From Fratercula arctica (Eukaryota > Chordata > Aves > Charadriiformes > Alcidae): a DNA stretch of 64,000 nt. Location: contig CANTUZ010000003.1 in assembly GCA_947846985.1 (NCBI GenBank), positions 93,648,674-93,712,673 on the forward strand. Reading direction: 5' to 3'. Positions 36,234 through 47,742 of the stretch are shown piece after piece; position 1 is the stretch's first letter; every line of letters starts with the position of its first letter. The translations under genes and the position numbers were made by a program. Below the pieces are notes generated by a model, which saw nothing but the letters and a program-made list of their open reading frames with translations, made no database searches and was not told the DNA's origin.

Positions 36234-39200
36234 CATTGTACCAGCACTAAATTAGCAGCTCAAGAGTGAGCACGATTTGTGTCCTTTAATTTCTGGCAGC
36301 AGCAACTCTGAGAATGAAATGGCAGCTGAACTCTTTAGATGGTGCTTAGACAGCACTGTAGAGAACTGGAAGATAGTTGCAGGGAAGTTGTAGATATTTA
36401 AAGGTGCAACACAAAGGAAAAAAGAAGTAAAATCATAGTTTTGTTGCCACACATATAGCTGTACCATGCAGTGCTGTACTGCTGGATTATTACTAACAAG
36501 ATGGCATGAAAGGATGCATGAGGCTGTCATCTTAAAAAGCCTGACACTGACGGCGATTGTTGTAACTGTGTACACTGTGACTTGTTAGGCAGTGCAGCCT
36601 CTGCTTCTCAAATGGCAGCAGGAAAAGCACTTGGGAAAGGGCAAGTACTAACTGCAGCCTCACAAAGTGCCTAGTGCTTTCCTCCCTGCATCTTGGTTTT
36701 CTTTCGTTATTTATTTAGCATTTTTTTCCTCAAATATGAAGTACAAAACTAGCAAGTTTTTCAGAAGTCACATGGCCCCTCTGGGAAAATTATATTTGCA
36801 ATTCTCAACATCAGCAACTGAAAGGTACAAATATTCTGTCAATCCTACCAGTGCTTTTGTATAAAGGAATGCTCAATCTCCATATATTCTTATTTATATA
36901 GCTCCATAAATATTCAAATGCCTGGGGAAAATGGTGTTGGAAAAAGGGGGAATATTTCTTAAGTAAATATAAATTAAAATAAACACAAGGAAATAGAAAG
37001 AGTTTATATTCATTCATAGAAAAGGTGCAAGTAGAGGGTAGCGTAGCTCATTTCTTCTCCTACCTCTTGACTTCCTCTGCCAGGGACAGACTGCAGGGTC
37101 ATTATCTTGTCCAAGGGCCATCACAGAGGAGGGACTTTGTGACCTGTCACTGTGCCCTTGTATACTGTCTCAAGGTCAACACATAACTTGAATCTAGAAA
37201 CTCAGTCCAGTCCTATCTTGTTCATTGGTGGTGGTTTGGGATCACAGAACCATAGTTGGTTTCCTGATATACTTCTTTTCTCTTGAGACCTGCTTGGATG
37301 TGGGTGAGAAATCAGGCTTTCAAGTGCTCCAATACCTACCTTGTTCAATGTAGTAACAAATGTGAAAAGAACAACATCGTTGAAATATTTTTCATCATTT
37401 GTTATGACAGGAAGGCTCTTTGGTCATTTTCCAGTCCAAATTCATGGATTCCTAGAAAAAGAGGTCTGGAAAGGGCTCTGGGAGACAACCTAATGCAAAC
37501 TCTATATAGAAAGCAGAATCTATTGTACCTCGATCATTGTTGACAAACGCTGACACCTTGTACCTCAAGGATGACCTGTCCTTGAAAGCCTCAAATAACA
37601 GCTACTCCAGGTACTCCAAGGTCTTTTCCGTCTTCATTAAGTAAGATCCCTGATGAATCTTTCCTTTTTACTGCTCTCCTATTTGCTAACTACTTGGCTC
37701 TTTTTTATTAACTCCTTGGCTGAATCCTGCTCCCTTAAAGGTGGTTTTACATTTAACTCTCCTAATGATTTATGCACTAAAAGAATATGGGGAAAAAAAA
37801 GATATTGTTTGAGCATCCTGGGAATAACAACCTTACTTTTTTAAACACTGTAGTTTTATTTAAGATATATTTCTATCTTTTCACTTAAACTTTCTTAACT
37901 AAGACAACACATTATATTCATTTAAACTTGACAATTGTTCATTTATTATGTATATTTGTACTGCCTTGTGTGTAATACAGGTATTGCATTATGATCATTT
38001 GACATCCTACGGTACATTTGGTAGCATTATTTATTATTCTTTTGTTGATTTATTCTTATTGTTCTCATACTGTGAGCATGTTTGTATTTTTGAGATATGT
38101 GAGTGCTTGATCAGATTTATTTCTATTGAGTTTTGTGCAATTAGGTAGGAGATGTGTTGGTGGAATTTGTGTGTATGAAAGAAACTTACTGTTATATTAG
38201 GCACTTAAGACATGTAAAACATGCCTTCCATGATTGTGAGTGCATCTTAGACAGTTCTGTGATCTTATATTCCACCTGAATTCTGAATGGACCTATATGT
38301 GCAATGGTGAAAAGCAACGACTTCACAGAGAGCCCTCAAAATTGGTAATACAGCCACAGCTGTCAACACAGTCTCCTCTAGGTTTCCTGTTAATGGAGTC
38401 AAAACATTTTCCTCATAGCTCCATTCCAAGATACGACCCATATGTCTACATGTATTGTGTGGTAAAGTAAATAAAAAAGATAGACCATAATGGCTGTTTT
38501 CAGCTGCAAGAATGACAGGTATAAGCATCTTAAGTGAAAAAATCTCAATTTGTTTGAGTTTAAAGTCAGAACCTGAATACTGCATTGATAAAATGTGCTG
38601 GTGAGGCTTGGATACCTTTAGCTGCACTGTTTTTGGAAGTCACCATCACTTTTGGATGCAGTTCCAGATTTGTATTTCTCTCCCTTCCCCCCACAAAGTA
38701 TTCTATATGCTATAGTCTATATTCTATATTCAAGTAGAATAAGTAAATAATTAAAAAATAGAAGACAGTCCAAAGAAATTCCAGGAATAATTTTAATAAT
38801 GTTGTGATCGCAATATGGTCCATGCATTTCTTGTCCTTGGAGATATCTGAGTTTCTAAGCCCTCACCAGATCAAATTATGTGACAAGATCATAACTAGAT
38901 GTGAATGATAAACAGGTTTCTATCCATGTGTTATAAAGATATAAACATCTTTCTATTGTGAATCATATAAAAATCGCAACTTTTCAAAACTTTTTATTAA
39001 AATAAAACTGCAAGGACATTTCCCTCTCCTCATGGTTGCTGCATAAACCTAGGTTTCCTCCCTGCCCATTGAATATTGGATTCACAATTTTGTCCTCATG
39101 CACTAAGTCCTCCGTGAACATTTGATGAGGAAGGCACTGCTGTGCAAATGGGGAAACGCATATTTGCATCTCTGCTATGCCTGATTTAGACCAGAACAGT

Positions 39201-41935
39201 GATTTTCAGCCTTTGTTCTGTAGACCCCTGTCATTTGCAAAACAGCAAATAAAAAGGCAAGTCCACATATGCTGTAGAACTCTACAGACGTGAAATTTCT
39301 AAAGGGGGTCCGTATCTCCTTTGGGAAATTTATGCAGGTAAACAAACTGAAAAAGACCGAAAAACTCTGGACTAGAAATTTGAGCAAGTCACTCTCAATG
39401 GTGTCTTAGTTCTCATGCTGTTTTGAAACTCGCATGTTTTCTGGATGAAATTGTTTCACTTCATAGGAAGGATAATGTATTCACTGAAGGGGCAGGGGCA
39501 AAGGCTGATAATGCCCTTGTCTTTGAAGTCTCTGCAAAAAATAGGTATGGAACTATTTAGACAAAGTTGAACAGCTTGAACAGATGCTTATCTAGAGCTT
39601 AGAGGCTGTTATATTCTTTTTATTCTTTTTTTTTTTTAACTCAATGCTCTATAATAATAAAAGGATATCTGATAAAAGACAGGGGAATGATGAAAATTAA
39701 ATCACTTCTAGGAAAATGGTGAGATTCAGCTTTCTGTATATTTATGAATCCTGAAAGTATGCTTGGATGAAATCGACATCACCGATTCACTACCCTCATT
39801 TTCCCCCATACTGTGAAGTCTTTCCGAATCAGTAGCAAAAATAGGAATGATCGAATCAGTGCAGCTGTGAACATTACAAGATGCACACTCCAACAAACAT
39901 AAAATGCGTGAGTGCCTGGTGAGCATTAGGAAATCTGTCACTATGAACAATTGAAGGTGACAAGTTTAAGTAGACCAAGGAATTCCAGTGTTAACTTACT
40001 TCCAAACAAGATATTTTCAAAATCGTCATGATCAATTTTTTTTACTGAAGATTAGCTGAATGAAAAATAAGCTAATTTAAATTCTCTTTAGGTAAATGCA
40101 AAAAAATGATTCTGCGAAAACTATTAAAAATGGAAAAATGGAAACACTGATCACTTTTTTTTTTTTTTTTCCTAGAACATTCAAGAAAACGTTTCCATAC
40201 TGTGAGTGCTGGATGACTAGCCCCACATTACAGTCTGTCATGGGGTGATGAAGGTGCCTCAGCTAAAAAGCGTTCCCAGTTTTCTCTTGTCTTCTGGAAA
40301 GAAAGGGAAAACTCTGTGTTTGAGAAGTCTACCTTTTTCATCAATAACTTGTGAGAGTCCTATGTGTGACTGTTTCCATTCTGAAAGAGTTCAAGTCCTG
40401 CAGAGAGAGCCCATCAGGCAACTCCAGGAGCACCTAGAATATTGGCTGGCACAGAAAAGCAACAAGGATGGGGGAGGAACCATTAAAAGCATTAGAAGCG
40501 TTTTCACTGTACAGTATTTTGTTCTTTTGTGAGTTATTTTATCTTGTTTAATTCATGGAGAAGAAGACAGGAAATGATAATAAGAGCTAAGGACAATGGC
40601 ACTGTCTTGAGATACCTGACACCACTCTCAGTGGGCACATAGATGATGTGAAAGGAGGCATAAAAATTATGTTTTTTTTCCACAGCAACTCTAAGCTTCG
40701 GGAACTGGCTAAATTGTTTTCTGTTACATTTTTGGGCATAGCTTCATCTGCAAGTCATTTAAATGCCTACTACCCCTTCAGCACCTAACTTCTGCTCATT
40801 TGGCTATGAAAATGGTTTTGTTGATTTTAGTCTTTAACCTGTAGCCTAAATGGCAAAAATAGAATACCAAGGAAATCTTTGCAACGTCTGTGAACATAAC
40901 AAGGATAAAGTGTCCAAAAGTAAGTTTCTCTCTTTCCTGCTACCTCCAGTATAAACCCTTTCTAAATGATCTGTGCACTTCCATACTTATAACTTTCTTA
41001 CTTATGCTGCATGTTAGATGGAAGTGCTAACTTTAAAATTAGTCATCCTAATGCGCAAAGCACTGGAAAAAGATGGATGTTTTGAACATAACAGGCTTTA
41101 CATTAAACTCCAGCACAGATTAGATGAATTGTGGAATTATGGCTAATACTCTTAAAGGGTTTTAGTGATCAAACACGCAGTAGACCCATGCTGACATTAG
41201 GTCTGACGCATGTAAGGTATACATAATAGAGATCCAGGGCCTTACAGACCTGCGGTTCTACTAGTTTATAGTCAAACTTTTACAATGTAAAAATGTTGAC
41301 CCAAAATACCCATGTTTTTCTACAGTCATCAGTATCTGCAGTGGTATTTCTGGACAGTTCTGAGTCTCTGTTCTGTACCTACATAGGCCACATACTGTAT
41401 GGTATACATATTGGCTGCAATACTGTGTAGTCCTCTTACACTGTAAATAGATTAGACTGTCACTTGCAAGTTATAGCTTATTGTTGATGTACTAAAAATA
41501 TTTCTGCCTTCACCATAAGACTTTGACATGAAGTCTGCTATGATAACATATGAACTTCAATACATATCTAATATTATATTTCTTGGGAGATTTAAAAGAA
41601 TTTGTTTTATGGACCACTGGTTTGCTAGTGTTCACTTATGACTGGGGAAAGCTTTTTCCCATCCATCTTAGAGCTTTAGAAGTTAATCATCTTATCTAAG
41701 CTATTCTCATAGACTATTTCATAAGATAAGGAAAGGTATCTAAAGCCCATGGCATCTAAGACAGATAAACTCCTGCCTGAAAGTTCCTGTCTCAGTCCAG
41801 GACTAGACTATTCAGCTAAAGTTACGTGAGATGAATCTCATCCATAGTATGGAGGGCAGCTACAGCAGAGCTTCAGATTCCTTAAGATGGGAAGTGTTCC
41901 TCATGCTTTCAGAGGAGTCTGAGAGCTTTGGCTGC

Positions 41936-41940
41936 TGTCA
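41936..41940 (+). repeat. 5-bp target-site duplication (left), TGTCA
   Basis: TGTCA directly precedes the LTR start at 41941 and is repeated at 42659-42663 directly after the LTR end. Confidence 0.9.
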
Positions 41941-42274
41941 TGTCCTGGTTTGAGGTAAACAGAACCAACTTTCTGCTCAGTAATTTTACTTCTTAGCTAA
42001 GCCTCTCCCAACTCTCTGAAATTAACACCATATTGTGCAGAAAAATGTTCGTTCTCAGAGTGATGACCCGTTTATGCCAAGGAATGGCATGCAGAGAGAA
42101 TCTTGCTTATATTTATTGCTATAACAACAAAGGTCAGCTAATTGTGTTATTTGCCCTGTTGGAGGGTTGGAAACGGAAAAGTGTAGAGGGATCCCACCTG
42201 TAGGGAGGAGTGGACAGGACAGGTGACCCAAAACTGACCAATGGGGTATTCCATCCCATCTGCCTCATGCTCAG

Positions 42275-42281
42275 TATAAAA
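42275..42281 (+). promoter_or_regulatory. TATA box of the family 1 LTR
   Basis: TATAAAA lies about 335 bp into the LTR, in the position expected at the U3/R border. Activity in the host is unknown. Confidence 0.7.
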
Positions 42282-42533
42282 GCTGAGGGATCAAAGGATC
42301 AGCCCTCTTTCTTCAATGGCTGACGTCCAAGGAGTATCCTGTCTATTCATCAGCCTTTGATCCCGATCCATGGGTTCCTGACTCCAGCTGTGGATTCCAG
42401 TTCTCATCCGTTGCTGAGTCCAGTCTGGGACTTCCCCAGTGCTTGTCGGTGACGTCATCCTGAGAGCTTGATACCGTTTTGTATATATTGTATCTATTTC
42501 ATTATTTCCTTTTTATTTTATTATTAATATTTC

Positions 42534-42539
42534 ATTAAA
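42534..42539 (+). promoter_or_regulatory. Polyadenylation-type signal of the family 1 LTR
   Basis: ATTAAA lies downstream of the TATA box inside the LTR and is followed by T-rich sequence. This is inferred from position only. Confidence 0.5.
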
Positions 42540-42658
42540 GTTGTTTAGTTCCTTCTAAACTCATAAAACTCTTTATCTCTCCTCCTCCTCTCCTTGGAGT
42601 GAGAGGTGGGGGGAGAGCATCTGTCTTGTCATTGGCCAATTTGGCCTAAAGCACGACA

Positions 42659-42663
42659 TGTCA
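42659..42663 (+). repeat. 5-bp target-site duplication (right), TGTCA
   Basis: Matches 41936-41940 exactly. Confidence 0.9.
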
Positions 42664-42941
42664 GAAGTCACTGGGAATAGTTCAACACAGTTAAGTACAG
42701 TGAATCATGAAAAAGCTGGTAAGCCTGAGTTGCAAACAGATTAACTTTAAGTCAGGAACTGGGTGTGAGTTTTCACAGCAAAGAATGAAATTACATGACC
42801 ATTTTAACTAGGAGTCAGACTGCATGAAACAATAGTACTGTTTGGTGTTACGGACTACAAATTTGTGTATTTTAGATGTTTCTGAACAGTTTTATTGCAT
42901 TCTACACCCTTATCATGTAAGGAGAAATAAATTGAAGAAAC

Positions 42942-42946
42942 AAATA
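42942..42946 (+). repeat. 5-bp target-site duplication (left), AAATA
   Basis: AAATA directly precedes the LTR start at 42947 and is repeated at 44074-44078. Confidence 0.88.
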
Positions 42947-43259
42947 TGTATTGGTTTTGTGTGACAAAGTTTTGGTAGTGGGGGGCCTGCAGGTGTGTCG
43001 TCTGTGAGAAGACATCAGGAGCTGCCCCCATGTCAGACACAGACAGATCCAGCTGGCTCCAAGATGGACTTGCCACTGGCCAAGGCCAAGGCAATCAGCA
43101 ACAGTGGGAGCACCTCTGTGATAACATATTTAAGAAAGGTAAAAAAAAAAACTGCTGTGCAAAAGCAGCTGGGAGAGAGGAGTGAGAATATGTGAAAGAA
43201 ACAACTCTACAGACACCAAGTTCGGTGAAAAAGGAGGGGAAGGAGGTGCTCCAGGTACG

Positions 43260-43690
43260 AGAGCAAAGATTCCCCTGCAGCCTGTGGAGAGGACTGTGGT
43301 GATCCAGGTTATTCCTTGCAGCCCATGGAGATCCACTGTGGAGCAGATATTAACCTGCAACCTGTAGAGGACCCCACACTGGAGCAGGTGAATGTCCCTT
43401 AAATGAAGCTGTGGCTCATGAAGAGACCATGCTAGAACTTCTGTCATGAACTGCAGCCCATGGAGAGAAGCTCAAACAGGAGCAGGTTTGCTGGCAGACC
43501 TATGATCCTATGGGGGACCCACACTGGAGCAGTCTGTTCCTGAAGGACAGCACCCTGTGGAAAGGACCCATGCCTGGGCAGTTCTTGAAAAACTGCAGCC
43601 CTGTGGGAAGGACCCATGTTGAAGAAGTTTGTGAAGGACTGTCTCCCATGGATGAGACCTCACGATGGAGCAGGAGAAGCATGTGAGGAG
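43260..43690 (+). repeat. Imperfect tandem modules inside the family 2 LTR
   Basis: Phrases such as CTGCAGCC(C/T)GTGG, GACCCACACTGGAGCAG and GAAGGACCCATG recur at irregular spacing of a few tens of bases. The short-form LTR at 25036-25570 lacks this array, which accounts for most of the length difference. Confidence 0.75.
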
Positions 43691-43879
43691 GAAGGTGCAA
43701 CAGAGATGAAGCATTAACGAACTGACTGCAACTGACACCATGCCCCATCCCACTGCACTGTTTGAGGAGGTAGAAGAGTTGGGAGTGAAGTTGAGTCTGG
43801 GAAGAAAGGAGGGATGGGGGGAACATGGTTTTTTTTAGATTTGTTCTTATTTCTTATTAATCTACTCTGCTTAATTTGC

Positions 43880-43885
43880 AATAAA
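43880..43885 (+). promoter_or_regulatory. Polyadenylation signal of the family 2 LTR
   Basis: AATAAA occurs in the conserved TTTGCAATAAATTAAATTA block, which the short form at 25384-25400 carries as a diverged GGAATTAAATTA. Confidence 0.6.
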
Positions 43886-44073
43886 TTAAATTATTTTTTC
43901 CCAAGTCCAGTCTGTTTTCCCTTTGACAGTAATTGGTAAGTGATCTCCCTGTCCTTACCTCGACCCATGAGTTTTCATTGTATTTGCTCCCTCTGTACTG
44001 TTGAGGAGCACGGGTGACAGAGTGGCTTCGTGGGCACCTGGCAGTAGGCCCACGGGGTGGTCATCCCACCACA

Positions 44074-45149
44074 AAATAATAAAGAAATTGTTTCCTGAGC
44101 CCAATACTGTGCAAAAGACAGGAGACAGAAAACTAACTTATGGGGGATGGGAATTAAGTCCCCCAAATGCTAAGGTCTCATCTATGCACAAGGCTACAGC
44201 AGTGTAATTAGATGTATGGTGAATCATGGTATAGTTAATAATCTGAATATGTCCTGATGAAACTAGATTTAAGCTTGCATAAAAATGTCTGTACATAACA
44301 TACACTAGTTTAAGATAAAAAGTGAAGACAATCCAGTACAACATGATGGCACAGATGACTAATTTCAGACTAATGAAAAACCAGTCCTTAAACAGTGCAA
44401 GATACAGAAGATTTTCTTAGTAAATTTCATCAGAAGTTGTTCAGTCAAAAATGTCTGTGTTTATTTCTATATTTTTTTTGCATTTTAAAATCTCTCATCC
44501 TTTATTACTTCTATATTCACCCGGAGTACTCTATGACTCTCGATCATTCAGTCTGTGTGAGCCAGAGAAGACGTGACTGTAACATTTGAATAAAGAAATT
44601 GGAACATCTGAATTAGACTTCCCCTTGCAGAAACACTTGTCAGTTACTGAACTGATCCATTTTAACTGTGAACTGGTGCAATAAGGAATTTTAAACATAT
44701 GCCATTGGAGTGCATTTCAAAGGCTGTTATTTCAACAATTTTATGTACAAGCCTCCAATGTATTTAACTTTGTCTTAATGCTGTATTGTTGGGCACTTGC
44801 TGAAATAAATTTGTGGTACAACATCTATTACCTTCTTTACCAGTTTGGAATTTTGTCCATGTCTGACATCCTAAGTATTGATAAAACTGAGGATTTACTT
44901 GGGTAAAGGTTAAATTCTAAAGGCAATTTCATGGCTTTGATCTTTGTGCACCAGTCCCATTAACAGAGATAACAGCCGCAATAAGGAATGGGAGTATGCT
45001 CCAACTCTGCCTTCATACTGTGAAACAAATTGAGGAAAACGATTTTGAGGAAATGAAGTAAAATAGGTTGATCTACAGAATATATAATATCGAATGCAAT
45101 GTCTTATACTACGGGTAATGTATCACCTGCACTTTTTAGCCTGTTCCAG
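44074..45149. other. Unique sequence, no gene seen
   Basis: It begins with the right-hand copy of the AAATA target duplication (44074-44078). Nothing else is recognised. Confidence 0.5.
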
Positions 45150-45257
45150 GGGTGGCTCGCTTGCAGACCATACAAATCTGCATCACCCAGTAACAGGAAG
45201 AGGATGATTTCCTTAGGAGACAAGCAGGGGAGCTCTTCACACTTTGACATCATGGAA
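45150..45257 (+). CDS. Candidate internal exon (speculative)
   Basis: TTTTTAGCCTGTTCCAG ends at 45149 and the donor GAA/GTAGGT lies at 45258. Between them 108 nt (36 codons, phase 0 at both ends) are open. The peptide is basic and serine-rich, including RPYKSASPSNRKRM and SSSHFDIME, and I do not recognise it. It is not phase-compatible with the candidate exon at 47670. A chance occurrence is quite possible. Confidence 0.2.
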
Positions 45258-47669
45258 GTAGGTGCTTTAGGAATACTTCAGACAGGCAGATGAGGTGGAT
45301 TTTATCCTTTTTCAGAATTTTTTTCTGATCTTTTTTGAGTAGCTTTTCTAATATGAATGTCAGAAAAGAGAAGTGCTATTTCTGATCTCCATAAAAGAAA
45401 TGGATGAGTTAATTCTAGCACTTATTACTATTTCTAGACTGAATTTTGATCTTAGTAGCATATTGCACTGGCTGTTTTGTAATTAGGTGCCATTAAAAGA
45501 GGATGTCTATCAAAATGTTAACAAGGATGGTGGTCAATCACTGTCACATTTATTGAAAGCAAATACATTTACAAGTTCCATCATAAATCTAGGTCAAGTA
45601 ATGAGATTCTCAACTTATTTTCCATAAAGCAGTTATTACATTATGCAGGCAAAATGACATGGTACACAACGGTTCAATTTCATCAGCTCTTCACACATCA
45701 ATAAAATCAGAAACCAGTACTGTTTAAATTTTGATTTATTTCATTGTCATCTATTTGTCTGGAATATATACATACATGGAATATTTTGGCAGAATATATG
45801 TTATGAAAACAGAGAATTCTCTTATTTCTGCTGAAATCCAAACAATAAAATGTTAAGCTCTTCTTTAAGAAAAAAATAAAGTATGTACATTTTTAATATT
45901 TCATTTTGAAGTGCTGAAATTAGTATTTTGAAATTAATACTACTGTCAGCACTCTTACACTGACATTAATACACATAAATAATGTGTAGAGCCAAATGAT
46001 ACAGAACTGCTTTTTGAATCTGCTAACTTTTAGTGAGCAATTCTGAATATGAAGACATTTCCTTAGGCTTACTAAGTGTTTGATAACAGTTAGAACCTGT
46101 TTCCTCTCCATGTCCTGATATAATTAACCGTTTAATGTAACTTTGAGCTCAAGATGAACTTTCTAAGTGCTGGGCTATAGGATAGTATTTGCCATCTATC
46201 TCAAAAATGTTTAGGTATTTTTTAAAGACCAGTTTTCACTTCAGTGTCTGAGGAAGCCATGTAATCTTGTAAGTACTTTCAGTGCAGAGGTAGGAACTTG
46301 TGGTTCATCTTCCAGCACTGATCAATCATTGAGCAATCAGTTGGTGTTTAGGGAATTCATATAACTAGTGTGAGATGTGGTTTCAGATTCCCTCAGCTGG
46401 AAAAAGGAACTGAAATTGTTTGTTGCTCCTGAAGGTATGCTCTGCTCACACAACAAGCAAAGAGTGTAATGTCCTCTGAAGTTTTATAACTCTAATTCAT
46501 CTTTCTTCTCATTTCTTCCACCTCCAATTATGTGGAAAATTTGGATTAAATTAGGAAGTAATTTGGGGAGAAAAGAGTAGGTTTTTAAATGATCATGCTG
46601 TTGAAGAAGAAATTCTTCCCCAATACAAGACCATACTCATCTGTATGGCTCTATTTACATCTACACTGAATGTTAGAGTGAATTGTAAATTTACTTCTAT
46701 GCCTATAAGTGCTGATCTTGTGTAATAAAAACACCTTAGATCAACGCCAAACAGCTGAACATACCTCAAATTCAGCACTATGTGGAGTGTCCAAATGCAA
46801 GGTAGCAATGTCTACTGGCCCTTCCTGCTGTGTATGGAATTTAACCATATATTGAAAGTTGTAAATGTATTAAATCCTGCAATGGCGATTCTGCAATTTC
46901 TTGGTCCAACATTTCTAGCTTTCTACAAACTTTTATTTCTTTTTCTTTTTGTTGTGATTAGAGCAAGCGGGGAAAGGGAAAGAAGGTCTGTTCTAAAAGG
47001 ACTCTGAGGAGCAGAGTGTGGACCACTGTAGGGTTGCCCCAAAGTAATGGATATGAAAATGCGGATGTTGTGTCTTAAATCAGATGAAGATGACCTTCAG
47101 ATTAGACTCTGGGGATAGCTGTGTGCTATATCACTCGCCGGATATTGTTCCTGAAAGGTGTTATCAACTGCTTTGTTCTGCTTAGGTGAGCAAAACAGTC
47201 AGATTGGGCCTGATGTTTATGCACTATGTGCTCATTTTTGGCATAAACTCAGTTTAATGTTTCCATTGTACGTATCTTTTCTGCTCTTTTTGCATTCTGT
47301 ATAAAGAGTGCACAGAGACAATATTGTGAAATTGAGGAAGAATAGCAAATCAGTTGGTTGATTTTAATATAGCTTCTATCCGGAATATTTTTGGACTCTT
47401 GAATTAGGCATCTGAATATAAGTTGTATTTTCCCTATGTAGTTCTATGTTTGAAATGCTGGAAGCAAGCTACAATTTTCTGGATTCACAGTGCACCAATA
47501 CAGATCAATATTACCCTGTCTGAATATATGTTATATCCTGGCTGAGTACACAACACCAGTTGGAAGCTCTCCTACAACCAGATTCAAGCACAGATACCCA
47601 TTTATCACCTAAGTAAATTTATAATTTGGATTTAAATCACCTTTCTTTTTATTTTTCCTTTCTGCCTAG
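45258..47669. other. Unique sequence, no gene seen
   Basis: No recognised repeat or gene. It ends in the pyrimidine tract in front of the candidate exon at 47670. Confidence 0.5.
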
Positions 47670-47742
47670 GAAACAGGAATTTGATGACTTGCTGAAGGTT
47701 TCAGGAAGCCCCAGAGAAATGGCTGCTGTGCTTCATGATCAG
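47670..47742 (+). CDS. Best candidate for an internal coding exon
   Basis: A long pyrimidine tract (47641-47667, CTTTCTTTTTATTTTTCCTT followed by TCTGCC) leads into TAG at 47669. After 73 nt comes CAG/GTATTT. With one leftover base at the start, 24 codons are open, giving a protein-like peptide that contains EFDDLLKVSGSPREMAAV. The other two frames contain early stops. I do not recognise the protein and find no certain neighbouring exon. The candidate at 34304-34408 would be phase-compatible. The splice context is the best I saw in the window, but a single short exon cannot be proved by eye. Confidence 0.33.

Larger units (their letters stand above)
34409..41940. other. Long repeat-poor AT-rich stretch, no gene seen
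   Basis: About 7.5 kb with almost no recognisable transposon. Items noted are a GC-rich hairpin at 36203-36233, T-runs near 39627 and 40155-40170, and open frames of up to 120 codons without motifs (minus 36252-36575, minus 38265-38627). A 26-nt segment at 40176-40201 between CCTAG and GTGAGT resembles a microexon but is too short to support. Confidence 0.5.
41941..42658 (+). mobile_element. Solo LTR of an endogenous retrovirus (family 1)
   Basis: The 718-bp element begins TGTCCTGGTTTGAGG and ends AAAGCACGACA, with the TG...CA ends expected of an LTR. It is flanked by perfect 5-bp direct repeats (TGTCA). It holds a TATA box (TATAAAA at 42275-42281) and a polyadenylation-like ATTAAA (42534-42539) in the expected order. 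No retroviral gene adjoins it, so it is what remains after recombination between two LTRs. Five-base duplications fit class I or ERV-L-like elements, and I cannot assign the family more exactly. Confidence 0.95.
42947..44073 (+). mobile_element. Solo LTR of an endogenous retrovirus (family 2, long form)
   Basis: The 1127-bp element begins TGTATTGGTTTTGTGTG and ends CATCCCACCACA. It is flanked by perfect AAATA repeats. It contains a TATA-like CATATTTAAG (near 43127), a central array of GC-rich modules (about 43260-43690) and AATAAA at 43880-43885 near the 3' end. No retroviral genes adjoin it. Two related copies lie in this window (16505-16738 and 25036-25570). The open frames across it, on both strands, are products of the module array and not genes. 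Confidence 0.95.

Noticed and set aside
38265..38627. 120-codon minus-strand frame
   Set aside because: No family features. An overlapping plus-strand frame of similar quality indicates a stop-poor stretch and not a gene.
40176..40201. 26-nt segment between a T-rich tract with CCTAG and GTGAGT, resembling a microexon
   Set aside because: All three frames are open because it is so short, so nothing distinguishes it from chance.
43130..43826. Open frames of up to 108 codons in the LTR
   Set aside because: They follow the GC-rich tandem modules of the solo LTR. No retroviral protein motif is present.
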